Source: Candidatus Aminicenantota bacterium
GTDB taxonomy: Bacteria; Acidobacteriota; Aminicenantia; Aminicenantales; Aminicenantaceae
Length of the DNA: 54,120 bases
Assembly (NCBI GenBank): GCA_011049545.1
Contig: DRHQ01000065.1
Span: forward strand, 1 to 54,120
Reading direction: 5' to 3'
In this document: piece by piece, positions 53,453 through 54,120 of the stretch
Numbering within the stretch: position 1 is the stretch's first letter
Layout of the letters: each line of letters begins with the position of its first letter
Notes under the pieces: model-generated
Databases searched by the model: none
The model's input: only the letters and a program-made list of their open reading frames with translations
What the model was told of the DNA's origin: nothing
Translations under genes and position numbers: made by a program

Positions 53453-54120
53453 ATGATTAATAAAAAGAAACTTTTAATTTTTGGAATAGGAATATTAATT
53501 CTGGTCGCCAGTGTTTTCCTCGTTTCATGTAAGAAAAGCGAAGAGAAGGCAGGCGAAGTTCAAATAATTGCTCAAAAAGAAGCTCCCGAAAAAGAGATTC
53601 TCTTCTACACCTGCGGTATGCACCCATCGGTGAGAGTCAGTCCTGAAGATTACGAAAAAGGAAACACAAATTGCCCCATCTGCAACATGGGATTGGTTCC
53701 TATTTATAAAGAAGAAGCTGGAGGGATGGAGATGGGAATTGAAGAGCTCGAAGGAATTGAAGCTCTGATCAAATTAAGTCCAGAGGCTCAACTCCTCGCT
53801 GGTGTAAAAACGGAAGAAATCCAGTACCTTCCTCTTTTTAAAGAAATATATACAGTTGGTCAGATGGATTATGATGAAAGAAAGGTCGCTTATGTTGCTG
53901 CCTGGATTCCTGGTCGTATTGATAAGCTTTTTGTCGATTTCACAGGAATTGAAGTTAAGAAGGATGATCCCCTGGTTTGGATTTACAGCCCTGATTTAGT
54001 GACGACCCAACAAGAATATCTTCTCGCCCTTGAAACGCTAGAAAAGGTTAAAGGAGGTCAGAATGAAGTAACAATCCGGGGGGCTGAGTCTTTAGTCGAG
54101 GCTTCTAAAAGAAGGCTTCT
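53453..54120 (+). CDS. cusB: CusB-type RND periplasmic adaptor lipoprotein, cut by the window end
   Basis: The first 222 codons of a membrane-fusion protein; the gene runs off the right end. A lipoprotein signal (LILVASVFLVSC) leads to a heavy-metal-binding domain with YTCGMHPSVRV and CPICNMGLVPIYK, common in CusB-like proteins. The membrane-proximal part then starts (LSPEAQLLAGVKTEEIQYLP, GQMDYDERKVAYVAAWIPGR, YSPDLVTTQQEYLLALE). TATAGGAGG precedes the ATG. A CusA pump gene is expected just beyond the window. Confidence 0.88.
   Translation, partial: MINKKKLLIFGIGILILVASVFLVSCKKSEEKAGEVQIIAQKEAPEKEILFYTCGMHPSVRVSPEDYEKGNTNCPICNMGLVPIYKEEAGGMEMGIEELEGIEALIKLSPEAQLLAGVKTEEIQYLPLFKEIYTVGQMDYDERKVAYVAAWIPGRIDKLFVDFTGIEVKKDDPLVWIYSPDLVTTQQEYLLALETLEKVKGGQNEVTIRGAESLVEASKRRL

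Overview
The window comes from a Gram-negative bacterium: it carries a TolC-type outer-membrane protein, an outer-membrane beta-barrel, several lipoproteins with lipoboxes, multiheme c-type cytochrome and a Tat-exported molybdoenzyme. Shine-Dalgarno sequences are strong and several starts are GTG. Moderate-to-low GC, archaeal-style fatty-acid enzymes, anaerobic respiratory genes and many decayed genes and small palindromic repeats suggest an uncultured anaerobe or facultative anaerobe of sediment or subsurface type. An Aminicenantes- or Acidobacteriota-like lineage is possible, but this is only an impression and no rRNA or other phylogenetic marker is present to settle it.

Layout. 387-9223 (+) is a seven-gene respiratory operon: a type II DMSO-reductase-family molybdoenzyme resembling archaeal-type nitrate reductase, its Fe-S subunit, a TorD/NarJ-like chaperone, a membrane-anchored haem-b subunit, a Sco-like copper chaperone, a CuA cupredoxin fused to a NapH-like polyferredoxin membrane protein, and a second CuA-type cupredoxin. 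9224-11070 holds remnants (including a broken NSS transporter) and a dicluster ferredoxin. 11269-13101 (-) is a 12-haem cytochrome flanked on both sides by inverted-repeat elements. 13707-16987 (+) encodes a 3-hydroxyacyl-CoA dehydrogenase/enoyl-CoA hydratase fusion and a thiolase. 17773-24815 is a patchwork: a broken hydantoinase-B gene, an AT-rich archaeal-looking segment (regulator, frameshifted small gene, reverse-transsulfuration pair cgl-cbs), further fragments of hydantoinase-B tail, and a D-aminoacylase. 25718-30365 (-) is a housekeeping block, yebC-ruvC-ruvA-ruvB-lipoprotein-queA.

From 30660 to the right end almost everything concerns ions, metals and metalloids: a CDF-like transporter, a CPA2 antiporter, an AhpD-like protein, a Met/His-rich beta-barrel, a SHOCT/PII-like/HMA-like operon, a mercury operon led by its own merR (merR-merTP-merA), an arsenical operon (cysteine desulfurase, a new ArsM-C-domain/ArsF fusion, ArsG permease), an iron-uptake-like ABC cluster (CcmH-like zinc-ribbon protein, DUF2318, FtsX permease, LolD ATPase), and a copper system (CsoR regulator, DUF302, CopA, cupredoxin, CusC and the start of CusB).

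How they work together. Three promoters (34716, 47130, 48152) share the same architecture: TTGACA, an 18-bp spacer filled by a G-tract palindrome, and a -10 box. The palindrome looks like a CsoR operator and one of the three controls csoR itself, so the copper block, the DUF1579 gene and the SHOCT/PII/HMA operon are probably one local copper regulon. The mer operon has a separate MerR-type stretched-spacer promoter. A recurring oddity is that genes appear to have been inserted between a duplicated gene fragment and its parent: the csoR 5' end, the beta-barrel 5' end and the hydantoinase-B 3' end are each partly repeated on the other side of an unrelated gene.
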